Of a DNA stretch of 64,000 bases, positions 48,236-58,188 are shown piece after piece. This stretch comes from Yoonia sp. GPGPB17 (GTDB lineage: Bacteria > Pseudomonadota > Alphaproteobacteria > Rhodobacterales > Rhodobacteraceae). The first letter of the stretch is position 1, and every line of letters begins with the position of its first letter. Where the stretch lies: contig NZ_JATACI010000002.1 of NCBI RefSeq assembly GCF_037892195.1, positions 124,001-188,000 of the forward strand. The letters run 5' to 3'. Position numbers and translations under genes: made by a program. The notes under the pieces are model-generated. The model worked only from the letters and a program-made list of their open reading frames with translations. It searched no databases and was not told the origin of the DNA.

Positions 48236-49583
48236 CTAGGTCAGGTTTTCTTCAAGCCAGTGTTCAAGCCAGTGGATGTTGTACTCACCGGTTTGTACGG
48301 CTTCTTCTGCCAAAAGCGCATGGAAAAGCGGCACCGTTGTGTCGACACCATCCACGATCAGCTCACCCAATGCGCGTTCCAATCGGGCGAGCGCCTCGGG
48401 ACGATCACGCCCGTGTACGATCAGCTTGCCGATCAAACTGTCGTAGTAAGGTGGGATGCGATAACCGTCATAGAGCGCCGAATCCATGCGCACACCCAAA
48501 CCACCGGGTGCGTGGTATTGTGTGATTGTGCCCGGGCAGGGTGCAAAGTTGGGTAGTCGTTCGGCGTTAATCCGTACTTCAATGGCGTGACCGTTGATTT
48601 TGAGATCGTCCTGCCCGAATGACATCGGCATGCCGGACGCCACGCGCAATTGTTCGCGCACCAGATCGACGCCAAAGATGCCTTCGGTCACAGGGTGTTC
48701 GACCTGCAAACGCGTGTTCATTTCGATGAAGTAGAACTCGTCATTCTCAAACAGGAACTTCGATCGTGCCTGCGCCGATATAGTTGATCTTGGCCACGGC
48801 ATCGGCACAGACCTTACCGATCCGGTCGCGCAATTCCGGTGTGATGCAGGGCCCCGGTGCCTCTTCAAAGACCTTCTGGTGGCGGCGTTGTAGCGAACAA
48901 TCGCGCTCACCCAGATGGACCGCATTGCCTTTGCCATCGCCGAACACCTGAATTTCGATGTGGCGCGGCGTGGTCAGGTATTTCTCGATGTAAACTTCAT
49001 CATTGCCAAAGGCGGCTTTGCCCTCGGCACGCGCCGAATGGAACGCCTGTTCCATATCGGCGGCGGTTTGTGCCACTTTCATGCCGCGGCCACCGCCACC
49101 AGCGGTTGCCTTGATGATGACCGGATAACCGATCTCTTCGCCGATACGCTGAGCGTCTGCCAACGTCGGGACGCCGCCATCAGACCCGGGTACGCATGGC
49201 ACACCGAGGTCCTTCATAGTGTCTTTGGCGGTGATCTTGTCACCCATGACGCGGATATGTTCGGCTGTGGGGCCAATGAATGTCAGGTCGTGGTCCTCAA
49301 CCGCCTGAACAAAGGCGGCGTTTTCGGACAGGAAGCCATAGCCGGGGTGGATGGCCTGCGCGCCTGTAATCTCGCAGGCGGAAATGATCGCGGGGAACGA
49401 CAGATAGCTTTGCGCGGATGATGGGGGGCCAATGCAAATGGCCTCGTCCGCCATACGTACGTGCATGGCGTCCGCATCGGCGGTTGAATGCACAGCAACA
49501 GATTTGACGCCCATTTCGCGACAGGCACGCACGACGCGGAGGGCGATTTCGCCTCGGTTTGCGATAAGAATTTTATCGAACAT
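48236..49583 (-). CDS. accC: Acetyl-CoA carboxylase biotin carboxylase subunit (one-base insertion at 48758)
   Basis: About 449 residues after repair. ATP-grasp enzyme: [51 protein letters not shown], and [17 protein letters not shown] with the catalytic residues. It carboxylates the biotin on AccB in the first step of fatty acid synthesis. The frame is lost after GAGTIE by one extra base (C at 48758 on the plus strand) and resumes [14 protein letters not shown]. accC is essential, so this is taken as a sequence error. Confidence 0.95.
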
Positions 49584-49593
49584 GGGACCGCCC

Positions 49594-50099
49594 TTATTCG
49601 ATAATCACGAGGGGTGCGCCAAATTCGACGGGCCCGCCGTCTTCGACCAGAATCCGCTTGATCGTCCCGGCACGCGGGGCAGGGATGTGGTTCATTGTCT
49701 TCATGGCTTCGATGATCAAGAGCGTATCGCCCTCTTTCACCGCAGCGCCGACTCTTGTAAAGGGTGCGGCATCCGGCTCAGGCGCCATGTAGACTGTACC
49801 AACCATCGGGGACGTGACCGCACCAGGATGGCTAGCTGGATCAGAGTTGTCAGCGGCCGGGGCAGCAACTGGGGCTGCAAAGGTGTTGCCGCTGGCGCAA
49901 TGGCGGTGGCGGCAGGCGTTGCCGCTGGCACGTTTGCTTGAACAACTGTCTGGGTTTGTCTGCTTACACGCACGTTCAGGCTGTCATTCTCGCCGTAGTC
50001 GCGTTTGACTTGGAGTTCTGTCAGATCGTTGTCACGTAGCAGTTCGGCCAATGCCGCAATAAAGCTGACGTCGCTGTCATGAGAGGTTTTGTTGCCCAT
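49594..50099 (-). CDS. accB: Acetyl-CoA carboxylase biotin carboxyl carrier protein (one-base deletion near 49880)
   Basis: About 168 residues after repair. N-terminus [23 protein letters not shown], an Ala/Pro-rich linker, and the biotinyl domain with the biotin Lys in [13 protein letters not shown]. The frame shifts in the linker at a short A run (49879-49881 on the plus strand); after it the correct frame reads [20 protein letters not shown] into the biotinyl domain. It is 10 bp upstream of accC. Confidence 0.93.
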
Positions 50100-50216
50100 T
50101 TTGTCCTCGGCCGGTTGCCCATATTATTGGCGCTTTCACGACGTTACGTCACGAAGCATCAAAATGCTTATAGGGCAAGCTGGCGAAGGTGGAAAGCATC
50201 GCCGCCCGGAAAAAGA

Positions 50217-50552
50217 CTATGTGTCTTTGGTCGTGCTGTCTTCCGTCGGTGCCAGCGTATCTGCAACGGTGGCGGTGTCTGCAGCTTCACCATTTTCATA
50301 GGGCAGCATTGGCACATCATAAGGGCGCAGGGTCCGCTCTGGCGGTGCGATTTCAGCAGGGTTTTCGGGGAATTCAGATCCTGAAAGCCGGGCTGTCACC
50401 ACTTGCGCAATGAAGGGCTTATCTGCCGGAAGGGTTGCACTGTTATCTGCGCTTTCTACAGCTTGGACCTTGGTTGTGATCGCGCGTGGTAAAACCGGGG
50501 CGGTCGCCGTGACAGTGGCTGCGGGTGTCGGAATATTAAGTGCTGTATCCAT
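50217..50552 (-). CDS. Hypothetical Ala/Pro/Thr-rich protein
   Basis: 111 residues. Low-complexity, rich in Ala, Thr, Pro and Glu (TPAATVTATAPVLP; APPERTLRPYDVPMLPYENGEAAD), with no helix-forming hydrophobic stretch, no Cys and no signal peptide. Probably disordered. It is placed between livF and accB on the same strand. I recognise no family; the coding call rests on frame length, codon usage and a plausible ATG after AGCTAGAC. Confidence 0.5.
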   Translation of the reverse strand: MDTALNIPTPAATVTATAPVLPRAITTKVQAVESADNSATLPADKPFIAQVVTARLSGSEFPENPAEIAPPERTLRPYDVPMLPYENGEAADTATVADTLAPTEDSTTKDT

Positions 50553-50619
50553 TTGTCTAGCTCCGTAAAAACGAGAACGTTGCCTGTTAAGATTCGCTTT
50601 TTCGGATTACCAAATAGTT

Positions 50620-50647
50620 AATCGCAGAGAGGCTATTCTCTGCGATT
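50620..50647. terminator. Perfect 10-bp hairpin downstream of livF
   Basis: AATCGCAGAG, eight-base loop, CTCTGCGATT, followed by TTTAG on the plus strand and flanked by T/A-rich bases on the other side. Probable end of the liv operon transcript, though the minus-strand T-run is poor. Confidence 0.5.
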
Positions 50648-50669
50648 TTAGATTAACTGGTGAACCTGA

Positions 50670-51420
50670 TCAGATCGCGAGGTATTGCGCGCGCAGGTCT
50701 TCGTTCTCCAGCACTTCTTTTGCCGAGCCATCAAAGACGACCTTGCCGATATCGAGAATGACAGCACGGTCAGCGAGTTTGAGCGCCGCAACTGCGTTCT
50801 GCTCTACGATAACCGTGGTGATGCCCTGATCCCGGATGACACCAAGCGTCTTGGCGATCTCTTGCACGATCACGGGGGCAAGGCCCTCATAAGGTTCATC
50901 TAAAAGTAAAACTTTGATGTCACGCGCCAAAGCACGGGCGATCGACAACATCTGCTGTTCGCCACCCGAGAGCGTAACGCCCTCTTGTGTGCGGCGTTCA
51001 CCCAAACGCGGGAACAGGTCATAAATCCGCTCCAACGACCACCCGTGTGGGGGGCGATCTGGGCCAATTTCAAGTTCTCTTCGACAGTCAGACCGGGAAT
51101 GATGCGACGATCCTCTGGCACCAAAGAAATCCCATTGGCAGCGGCTTCGTGGCTCTTCATCTCGTGCAGTGGCTTGTGATCAAGCCAGATTTCGCCATGC
51201 GTAAGCTCGGGATCATCAAGGCGGGCGATGGTGCGCAGGGTCGAGGTCTTGCTTAGGCACCATTGCGACCCAGCAGAGCCAAAATCTCACCTTCATGGAT
51301 GTTGAAGCTGACGTTTTGCACAATGTAGCTTTCGCCGTAATACGCCTCGATTTCCCAAACGCTCAGATAGGCAGGGTGGGTGGCGGCATTGTTGGCGTGT
51401 TTGTTGAAGGGTGCGTTCAT
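50670..51420 (-). CDS. livF: Branched-chain amino acid type ABC transporter ATP-binding protein LivF (two frameshifts)
   Basis: About 250 residues after repair, start ATG 51420 with GGAGGAG upstream. ABC ATPase: signature LSGGEQQMLSIARALA, Walker B KVLLLDEPYEGL, and VEQNAVAALKLADRAVIL. Walker A is broken: the DNA at 51251-51258 (GCTTAGGC on the plus strand) should encode the Ala-Gly of GRNGAGKTST, which GCCGGC would do. A second one-base loss near 51042 separates APHTG from WSLERIYDLFPRLGERR. Last gene of livKHMGF. Confidence 0.9.
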
Positions 51421-51464
51421 TTCAGTGTCTCCTCCCGGATCATCGTTTAGCACGACGGTCTGGG

Positions 51465-52223
51465 TTAAACTTGCGCCTCGCCAAGATAAGCTTCGCGGAC
51501 CTTGGGATGACCTTTGATGTTGTCTGGTGTGTCTTCGACCAATGGCGTGCCTTGTGCCAGCACGGTAATCCGTTCGGCCAGTGAGAAGACCACGTTCATG
51601 TCATGTTCGATGATTGCCATCGTGATCCCGCGCTTTTCGCGGATTTCCTTTAGCAGGCTGATCGTGTTTTGCGTATCGGCCCGCGCCATGCCCGCGGTTG
51701 GTTCGTCCAACAGCAGCAGCTTGGGATCCTGCACCAGACACATTGCCATTTCCAGACGTCGCTTGTCGCCACGTGACAGGCTGGAGGCGACCATGTCTTT
51801 CTTCTCAAGCATGTTCACATCGGAAAGAATGGCATCTGCCTGTTCCTGAATATCCCTTTCGGCAAAGATGCTTTCGATGGCATGCATACGAAATGCGCCG
51901 TCGCGCTTGGCAAAGCAAGGGATCATGACGTTTTCAAACACGCTCAGATCACCGAAGATCTCTGGCGTTTGAAACACCCGGCTGATCCCCATTTGATTGA
52001 TCTCATGCGGTTTTCGCCCTAGCACGGATTGCCCGTCAAACATCACTGATCCGCTGTCGGGGATCAGCTTGCCGACCAGCACGTTCAACAAGGTTGACTT
52101 GCCTGCGCCATTGGGACCGATGATGGCGTGCAAGCTGCCTTCTGCGACGCTCAGGTTCACGTCACCCAGCGCTTGCAGGCCGCCGAACCGTTTGTTGATG
52201 CCTTTTACTTCTAACAAACCCAT
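51465..52223 (-). CDS. livG: ABC transporter ATP-binding protein LivG
   Basis: 252 residues, intact. Walker A GPNGAGKSTLLN, signature SLSRGDKRRLEMAMCL (variant: SRGDKR in place of SGGQQR), Walker B KLLLLDEPTAGM, switch His in IEHDMNVVFSLAERITVL. Part of a LivKHMGF importer. The ABC signature Ser-Arg-Gly-Asp is typical of the amide/urea-related branch of this family rather than classical LivG (inference). Confidence 0.93.
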   Translation of the reverse strand: MGLLEVKGINKRFGGLQALGDVNLSVAEGSLHAIIGPNGAGKSTLLNVLVGKLIPDSGSVMFDGQSVLGRKPHEINQMGISRVFQTPEIFGDLSVFENVMIPCFAKRDGAFRMHAIESIFAERDIQEQADAILSDVNMLEKKDMVASSLSRGDKRRLEMAMCLVQDPKLLLLDEPTAGMARADTQNTISLLKEIREKRGITMAIIEHDMNVVFSLAERITVLAQGTPLVEDTPDNIKGHPKVREAYLGEAQV

Positions 52224-52235
52224 CTGTTTGTCTCC

Positions 52236-53435
52236 TTATTCGGCTGGTTCAGTGGCGTTTGGCTTGGCGTTTTCCGGTTTTTTCCGGCGGAAGACCCCTG
52301 CGATTTTCTGACCACCTTGGACCAGACCACCGGGCAGGAAGATCACGACAAGCATGAACACAATGCCAAGTGTCAGGTGCCAGCCCTTACCGATGAACGG
52401 ATAGACCATCGCAACCACGAAATTTTCCAACCCGTCGGGCAGGAAAGCAAACCAACTGTGCAGGATTGTTTCATTGATCTTCGAGAAAATGTTCTCGAAG
52501 TATTTAATCATACCTGCGCCCAGGACCGGGCCGATCAATGTGCCCGCACCGCCAAGGATGGTCATCAGCACGACCTCACCCGAGGCCGTCCACTGCATAC
52601 GTTCCGCACCAGCCAATGGGTCCATCGAGGCCATCAGCCCACCTGCCAGACCCGCATACATGCCCGAAATCACAAAGGCTGCCAGCGTGTAGGGCCGCGC
52701 GTTCAGACCGGTATAGCTCATCCGGGTCTGGTTTGATTTGATCGCACGCAGCATCATGCCAAACGGTGACCGGAAGATGCGGATCGACATGTAGAATGCA
52801 AAGATCAAGAAGAGCGCCGCAAGGTAGTAGCCTGCATTGAACGTGAATAACCAGGCACCGACTTCCCACTCAAAGCTTGATCGCATTTCCAGACCAAAGA
52901 GGGCGGGGACAGGGATGTTGCCCGTTGCGGTCTGCGACACACCAAAGATACGGGGATCATCAAGTGCCAGTTGTAGCCCGGTTTCGCCACCAGTGATCGG
53001 TGTCAGAACCGAATAGGCCAGCGCAAATGACATTTGTGCAAACGCCAGAGTGAGGATCGAGAAATAAATTCCGGATCGCCGCAACGAGATATACCCGATG
53101 ATGAGCGAGAAAAGGCCTGCAATCACAACACTAATCGCAATCGTAAGCAGCACATTCATGCTCAGCAGTTTGAACATCCAGACCGCGCCATAAGACCCGG
53201 CACCCAGGAAGGCGGCGTGGCCGAATGAGAGGTATCCGGTCAGGCCGAAGAGGATGTTGAAGCCAATGGCGAAGATCCCAAAGATCACAAAACGCTGCAT
53301 CAGGTCCGGATAACCCGCGTTGAACTGCGCCATTTCAGACCCTTCAGGGAAGGGGTTCAGGATGAAGGGTGCGAGCATCGTCAGACCGATCACGATCAGC
53401 AGCAGCCGGAAGTCTTTCTTTTCAAGTCCGAGCAT
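52236..53435 (-). CDS. livM: ABC transporter permease LivM
   Basis: 399 residues with about ten membrane helices. Family core [44 protein letters not shown], and the EAA-like loop [20 protein letters not shown]. Intact. It pairs with LivH to form the membrane channel. A C-terminal basic tail ([15 protein letters not shown]) extends beyond the last helix. Confidence 0.93.
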   Translation of the reverse strand: MLGLEKKDFRLLLIVIGLTMLAPFILNPFPEGSEMAQFNAGYPDLMQRFVIFGIFAIGFNILFGLTGYLSFGHAAFLGAGSYGAVWMFKLLSMNVLLTIAISVVIAGLFSLIIGYISLRRSGIYFSILTLAFAQMSFALAYSVLTPITGGETGLQLALDDPRIFGVSQTATGNIPVPALFGLEMRSSFEWEVGAWLFTFNAGYYLAALFLIFAFYMSIRIFRSPFGMMLRAIKSNQTRMSYTGLNARPYTLAAFVISGMYAGLAGGLMASMDPLAGAERMQWTASGEVVLMTILGGAGTLIGPVLGAGMIKYFENIFSKINETILHSWFAFLPDGLENFVVAMVYPFIGKGWHLTLGIVFMLVVIFLPGGLVQGGQKIAGVFRRKKPENAKPNATEPAE

Positions 53436-53439
53436 TGGC

Positions 53440-54472
53440 TTACTCCTCCATCACGCCTTTGCGGCCCATCAGGCCACGCGGACGCGTCAACAGAATGATA
53501 ATTGCAACAAGGTAGATGATGATCTGGTTGATGCCGGGCAGGAAGTCGATAACGGCTGACATGGATGCAAAGCTCTCCAAAATCCCCAGCAGGAACCCTG
53601 CGGCGACAGCACCTGGCAACGACCCCATACCGCCGACAACCACCACCACAAAGCTGAGCACAAGAAAGTCCATACCCATATGATAGTTGGGCGAGTTGAT
53701 AGGTGCGTACATCACACCCGCCAGCCCTGCCACCGCGGCCGCGATCCCGAACATGATCGTGAACCGCTTGTCGATGTCGATGCCAAGGATGCCTACCGTT
53801 TCACGATCGGCCATGCTAAGCCCGGACCACCATCCCGAAGGTGGTGAATTGCAAGAAGGCAAAGACAGCACCGATGATGAAGACCGAGAAGAAGAAGTAG
53901 ACAAGGCGCCAGTAGGGGTAGCTGATGGCGTTCGGCTCAAATCCAAGGATGACACCAAAGTCGAATGCGCCAACGAAAGCTTCTGGTGCGGGTGTTGGAA
54001 TGGGGTTGGCACCGTAGAAATATTTGACGATTTCCTGGATCACGATCGCCAAACCAAAGGTCACGAGGATCTGGTCGGCATGTGGGCGCTTGTAGAAGTG
54101 CTTGATCAGGCCGCGTTCCATGATGAAACCAATGGCCACCATCACAGGGATCGCGATCAAGATCGAAATTGGGACGGCCCAGTCGATGATCGCATCACCG
54201 GCGGCTTGCCCGAACATATCGTACAAGTAAGGAACATCGACCTGAAGCGGGTTGCCCAGAAAGTCAGTGCGTGTTTCATCAATGACCTTGTGGCTCAGTG
54301 TCAGCAGGTTGCTGACCGTCACGGCCACAAAAGCACCCAGCATGAACAGGGCACCATGGGCAAAGTTCACAACGCCAAGCGTGCCAAAAATAAGCGTCAG
54401 ACCCAAGGCAATCAGCGCATATGCGGAGCCTTTATCAAGCCCGTTAAGAATTTGAAGAATGAACTGGTCCAT
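53440..54472 (-). CDS. livH: ABC transporter permease LivH (frameshift at 53815-53821)
   Basis: About 344 residues after repair, from ATG 54472 with AGAGGT upstream. Family motifs [42 protein letters not shown] and [16 protein letters not shown]. The frame stops at 53816 just inside the conserved [22 protein letters not shown]; on the gene strand GCTTAGC stands where GCCGGC (Ala-Gly) would restore the frame. The rest ([21 protein letters not shown]..., [13 protein letters not shown]) is intact in the second frame. Confidence 0.9.
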
Positions 54473-54562
54473 CTGGTGACCTCTGATCAGTTGTGGGGAT
54501 GCACAATAGGTGCGCGTGATGACGCCACTGCCCATGACTGGCGTTGCATGACCCTATGGTGT

Positions 54563-54591
54563 GCAGGTCACCCATGGTTTGGGTGACCTGC
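54563..54591 (-). promoter_or_regulatory. Intercistronic stem-loop between livK and livH
   Basis: Perfect 12-bp stem GCAGGTCACCCA / TGGGTGACCTGC with a five-base loop, located 12 bp after the livK stop and without a T-run. Such hairpins typically protect the binding-protein message and raise its level relative to the permease genes. Confidence 0.65.
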
Positions 54592-54602
54592 GCCTGTTTT
54601 GT

Positions 54603-55946
54603 TTATGCGCCTGGGTTACAGGAGCCCAATGCACCACCGGCAAACTGCGGGTGATCTGCTGGATATGTGACCTGTGCAGCAGGTGTGACTTCAACGATTT
54701 CAAGAAGGTCGAACTCGTTGTCTGGGTTCTCTTTACCCTTCACGACCAGCACGTCTTTGAAGCACTGGTGGTCATCGCCACGGTACAGCGTTGGGCCGTT
54801 ACCCAAGCCGTCGAACTCAAAGTCCTCGAGCGCTTCGTCAACCGCACATGGGTTGAACGAACCGGCGCGTGTGACCGCATCTGCATAGAGCAGTGTCTGC
54901 ACGTAGCATGTGTGCGCCGCCTGCGATGGTGGGAAGCCGTACTTTGTGCCGAACGAACGGACAAAGGCTTGCGAACCAGCGTCTTGCAGTGACCAGTGCC
55001 AGTTTGTCGAACCGAAGATGCCTTTAACGTTGGCACCCGCACCTTTCGCCATCAGGCGAGAGTACAGCGGAACAACGATTTCAAAGTTCTGGCCGTTCGC
55101 TTGCGCATCGCGCAGACCAAACTGAACTGCGTTGGTCAGCGAGTTCACCATGTTACCGCCGTAGTGGTTCAGAACCAGAACGTCAGCACCAGAGTTCAGA
55201 ACAGGCGCAATGTAAGACGAGAAGTCCGTCTGTGTCAGCGGTGTCAGCACCGTGTTCACAGTTTCCCAACCCATGGCTTCCGTGGACGACTGCACAGCTT
55301 CCTGTGTGGTGTAGCCCCAGTTATAGTCCGCGGTCAGGTGATAGGCTTTCCGGCTGTTGCCGTAAGCGGCCTCAAGCACCGGTGCCAGCGCCGCGCCAGA
55401 CATATACGAGTTAAAGAAGTGACGGAAACCATTCGCCCGCTTGTCTTTACCGGTAGTGTCGTTGGAGTGGGTCAGACCCGCCATAAAGATGATGCCAGCC
55501 TCTTGGCAAAGCGCCTGCACAGCCACGGCCACACCAGAGGATGACCCGCCGGTGATCATGATTGCGCCGTCTTTTTCGATCATCGAACGGGCAGAAGCAC
55601 GCGCAGCGTCAGATTTTGTCTGCGTATCACCAGTTACATATTTTACTTCGCGACCCAGGATACCTGTGCCATCCAGCGCCTGTGACGAGAATGTGGACAT
55701 CATGCCACCGTCGCCGCCACCATTCAGGTGCTCAACCGCCAACTCATAAGCGCGCAGCTCGTCTGCGCCTTCGTCAGCATATGGACCCGTTTGTGGCACG
55801 TTGAAGCCCAGAATGACTTCACTGTCGCCTGGCGCATTTGTGTATCCGGATTCTTGCGCACTCAGATACTGCGGCAGAGCAAGGCCCGCACTGGCAACCA
55901 TACCAGTTTTGAGCACGCCACGACGCGAGAAATTTGATTTGGACAT
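54603..55946 (-). CDS. livK: Periplasmic binding protein of a LivK/amide-type ABC transporter
   Basis: 447 residues from ATG 55946 with GGGAGGATA upstream. Twin-arginine signal SKSNFSRRGVLKTGMVASAGLALPQ, so it is exported folded via Tat. Periplasmic-binding type I fold: VILGFNVPQTGPYADEGADELRAYELAVEHLNG, TGGSSSGVAVAVQALCQEAGIIFMAGLTHSNDTTG. The length and Tat signal differ from classical LivK and resemble the larger amide/urea-type branch. The ligand is not established. First gene of the operon, divergent from the ScfR-type regulator. Confidence 0.88.
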   Translation of the reverse strand: MSKSNFSRRGVLKTGMVASAGLALPQYLSAQESGYTNAPGDSEVILGFNVPQTGPYADEGADELRAYELAVEHLNGGGDGGMMSTFSSQALDGTGILGREVKYVTGDTQTKSDAARASARSMIEKDGAIMITGGSSSGVAVAVQALCQEAGIIFMAGLTHSNDTTGKDKRANGFRHFFNSYMSGAALAPVLEAAYGNSRKAYHLTADYNWGYTTQEAVQSSTEAMGWETVNTVLTPLTQTDFSSYIAPVLNSGADVLVLNHYGGNMVNSLTNAVQFGLRDAQANGQNFEIVVPLYSRLMAKGAGANVKGIFGSTNWHWSLQDAGSQAFVRSFGTKYGFPPSQAAHTCYVQTLLYADAVTRAGSFNPCAVDEALEDFEFDGLGNGPTLYRGDDHQCFKDVLVVKGKENPDNEFDLLEIVEVTPAAQVTYPADHPQFAGGALGSCNPGA

Positions 55947-56166
55947 TATTATCCTCCCTAAAGATTGAAGCGAGTTGGACCAGTTCGCCCAACCCGCGCG
56001 CACTTTGCAGTACTTCACCACTTTGGGTGACGGTGATCCTTTCCGACAACAAACCATTGAGAGCACTAGACTAATTTGTAAAATTATGAACAAGTATCAT
56101 TTAGAATCTGTAAGACTTTTTTCTTGCGCCCGCAGAAAGCCACTGAAACCAATAGGGGAATTCGCC

Positions 56167-57468
56167 TTGCCCAACCAAAGACTCGTAGGATCCCGTATTC
56201 GCGAGAAGCGGCTCGACCGGGGGTTGAAGCAAGCATCTGTCGCGGAAACAGTTGGTATCTCACCATCTTATTTGAACTTGATAGAGCACAATAGGCGCAG
56301 AATCGGCGGAAAGCTACTCGCTGATCTTGCGCGTGTGCTTGAAGTAGACACGGCGCTTTTGGCCGACGGCGTCGATAACGAGACACTTGATCAGATGCGC
56401 AGTGCTGCCGCCAATATGAGCAGTACTGTTGAAGTAGATCGGACCGAGGAACTGGCCGCGCGTTTTCCCGGCTGGGGTGCTTTGATTGCAGCTCAGGCAC
56501 GGAAAATTGCGGCATTGGAAGAAAGAGGGCGGGTTCTGACAGATCGTATTGCCTATGATCCGCAACTTGCCGGGTCGCTGCACGAAGTGATCTCGGCAGT
56601 CAGTGCGATCCGCTCATCAGCTTCCATTCTGGTGGGACCAGAAGACTTGGATCAGGATTGGCAGCGCCGGTTTCATGAAAATATTCACAATGACAGTGTG
56701 CGTCTGGCCGACAGTAGTGAAGCGCTGATTGCCTATCTTGAAGCCCCAGAGGGCGTCCTTGAGCAGTCGGGTTCTCCGTTTGAATTGGTGGAAAGCTATC
56801 TCGAAGGTAGCGGGTTTCACATTGCTGCGTTGGAAGAGGGGGCCAGCCCCAATGCTGTTTTGCGCGATGCCGGGCTGGATGGGCCCGCCAAAACCGTTCT
56901 TTATGATGTTCTACAAGGCTATGCAGCGGATGTTGCGAAGCTACCACTTGCCCCATTTGAAAAAGCATGTCGCAAGCATAACTACGATCCAGCAGTTATT
57001 GCCCAGGTCTTTGGGGTGCCTTTGTCGGTTGTCATGCGGCGTTTGGCGCAATTGCCGCCGCACAAACGGCATCCGCCAATGGGACTGGTGATCTGTGACG
57101 CAGCAGGTGCTTTGACGTTCATTAAACCCGTGCCCGGTTTTACGATGCCACGATCCGGCGGGGCCTGCCCGCTGTGGCCGCTTTATGGTGCGCTCAGCAG
57201 GCCTTACCAACCGATCCGCATGGATGTTGAGATGCCGGGGGCCAACGCAACGCGCTTGTTGTGCTTTGCTTTGGCGGAGCCCAATGGCCCCACACCGTTT
57301 GACGCGCCGCCAGCTTTGCAAAGTATGATGTTGGTCATGCCAGACCCGCCTGAACCGGCGACTGTCCCCAATCCCGTTGGTGTTTCTTGCCGGATTTGCC
57401 CACGCAGGCAATGTGCCAGCCGCCGGGAACCAGCGCTTCTGGGAATGAACCTGCAAACAGAGCTTTGA
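56167..57468 (+). CDS. ScfR-type XRE/DUF2083 transcriptional regulator
   Basis: 433 residues from a TTG at 56167 with AGGGGA upstream; an ATG at 56086 in frame would add 27 poorly conserved residues. N-terminal XRE helix-turn-helix GSRIREKRLDRGLKQASVAETVGISPSYLNLIEHNRRRIGG. The C-terminal DUF2083 half contains FIKPVPGFTMPRSGGACPLWPLYGAL and ends with CRICPRRQCASRREPALL. Family members (RamB/ScfR-like) control short-chain fatty-acid or acetate metabolism. It is divergent from livK and upstream of the receiver gene. Confidence 0.85.
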   Translation: MPNQRLVGSRIREKRLDRGLKQASVAETVGISPSYLNLIEHNRRRIGGKLLADLARVLEVDTALLADGVDNETLDQMRSAAANMSSTVEVDRTEELAARFPGWGALIAAQARKIAALEERGRVLTDRIAYDPQLAGSLHEVISAVSAIRSSASILVGPEDLDQDWQRRFHENIHNDSVRLADSSEALIAYLEAPEGVLEQSGSPFELVESYLEGSGFHIAALEEGASPNAVLRDAGLDGPAKTVLYDVLQGYAADVAKLPLAPFEKACRKHNYDPAVIAQVFGVPLSVVMRRLAQLPPHKRHPPMGLVICDAAGALTFIKPVPGFTMPRSGGACPLWPLYGALSRPYQPIRMDVEMPGANATRLLCFALAEPNGPTPFDAPPALQSMMLVMPDPPEPATVPNPVGVSCRICPRRQCASRREPALLGMNLQTEL

Positions 57469-57547
57469 CAGCACCCTCGTTTAGCGTGATAGTTGTATGA
57501 GGGGGCCCCTTTTTGCCAAAGGGGAAAGTCGACAGGGAGGCGATGAA

Positions 57548-57916
57548 ATGGGCAAACGTGTCCTTTTGATCGAAGATGAGCCAAATATTATCGAGGCGAT
57601 CAGCTTTATACTCTCACGTGACGGTTGGACCGTGCATACCCATGAAGATGGAACATCCGCGATGGACAAGGTTCTGGCTCTGCCGCCGGACGTCATTATC
57701 CTTGATGTGATGCTGCCGGGGCGTAGCGGGTTTGATATCTTGCGCGATTTACGCGGCCACGATGTGACCAAGCAGACGCCTGTTATGATGCTGACGGCGC
57801 GGGGTCAGGACAAGGACCGGGATCTGGCCATGCGCCTTGGCGCAAATCTGTTCATGACAAAACCTTTTTCCAACAGTGAAGTGCGCGATCACGTGCGCCA
57901 CCTGATGGAGGCATGA
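57548..57916 (+). CDS. Stand-alone receiver-domain response regulator
   Basis: 122 residues from ATG 57548 with GGGAGG upstream. CheY-like: acidic pair LIEDEPN, phosphoacceptor Asp in VIILDVMLPGRSGFDILRD (about residue 51), Thr in MLTARG and Lys in MTKPFSNSE. No output domain. Its stop overlaps the next ATG, placing it in one coupled operon with a symporter-histidine kinase, its probable phosphodonor. Confidence 0.93.
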   Translation: MGKRVLLIEDEPNIIEAISFILSRDGWTVHTHEDGTSAMDKVLALPPDVIILDVMLPGRSGFDILRDLRGHDVTKQTPVMMLTARGQDKDRDLAMRLGANLFMTKPFSNSEVRDHVRHLMEA

Positions 57917-58188
57917 GCCGCACGCCACCATCTTCTGTCTTTCTTCAGCGAGCAAGCTATCGCCAAAGACGCATCAGGGATGCCGCCAGGTTTATTCCCT
58001 TCCTTGGCATCACACTGTTTGCAATTCCCCTCGCGTGGACCGATGGTGCGGCCCAGGATGAAATTGACTCAACCGCTTTGCTTTATGTCTTTGGTGCTTG
58101 GGTCATTTTGATTGTTTTGACTGCTGCCTTGTCTGGCTTGATGCGCGATGACGCAGCGCAGCACACGCAGGACCCGCTAGACGAATGA
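57913..58188 (+). CDS. Small two-helix membrane protein in a kinase operon
   Basis: 91 residues. Basic N-terminus (RASYRQRRIRDAARF), two membrane helices (about 28-44 and 57-76), acidic C-terminus. It overlaps the receiver gene (ATGA) and the symporter-kinase gene (ATGA), which strongly suggests it is a real coupled component. DUF4212-like small subunits precede some SLC5 symporters; this protein is of similar size and topology but I cannot confirm the family. Confidence 0.7.
   Translation: MSRTPPSSVFLQRASYRQRRIRDAARFIPFLGITLFAIPLAWTDGAAQDEIDSTALLYVFGAWVILIVLTAALSGLMRDDAAQHTQDPLDE

Noticed and set aside
57506-57524. CCCCTTT...AAAGGGG hairpin as the terminator of the ScfR gene
   Set aside because: Seven-bp stem without a following T-run and close to the receiver gene ribosome site; too weak to call.
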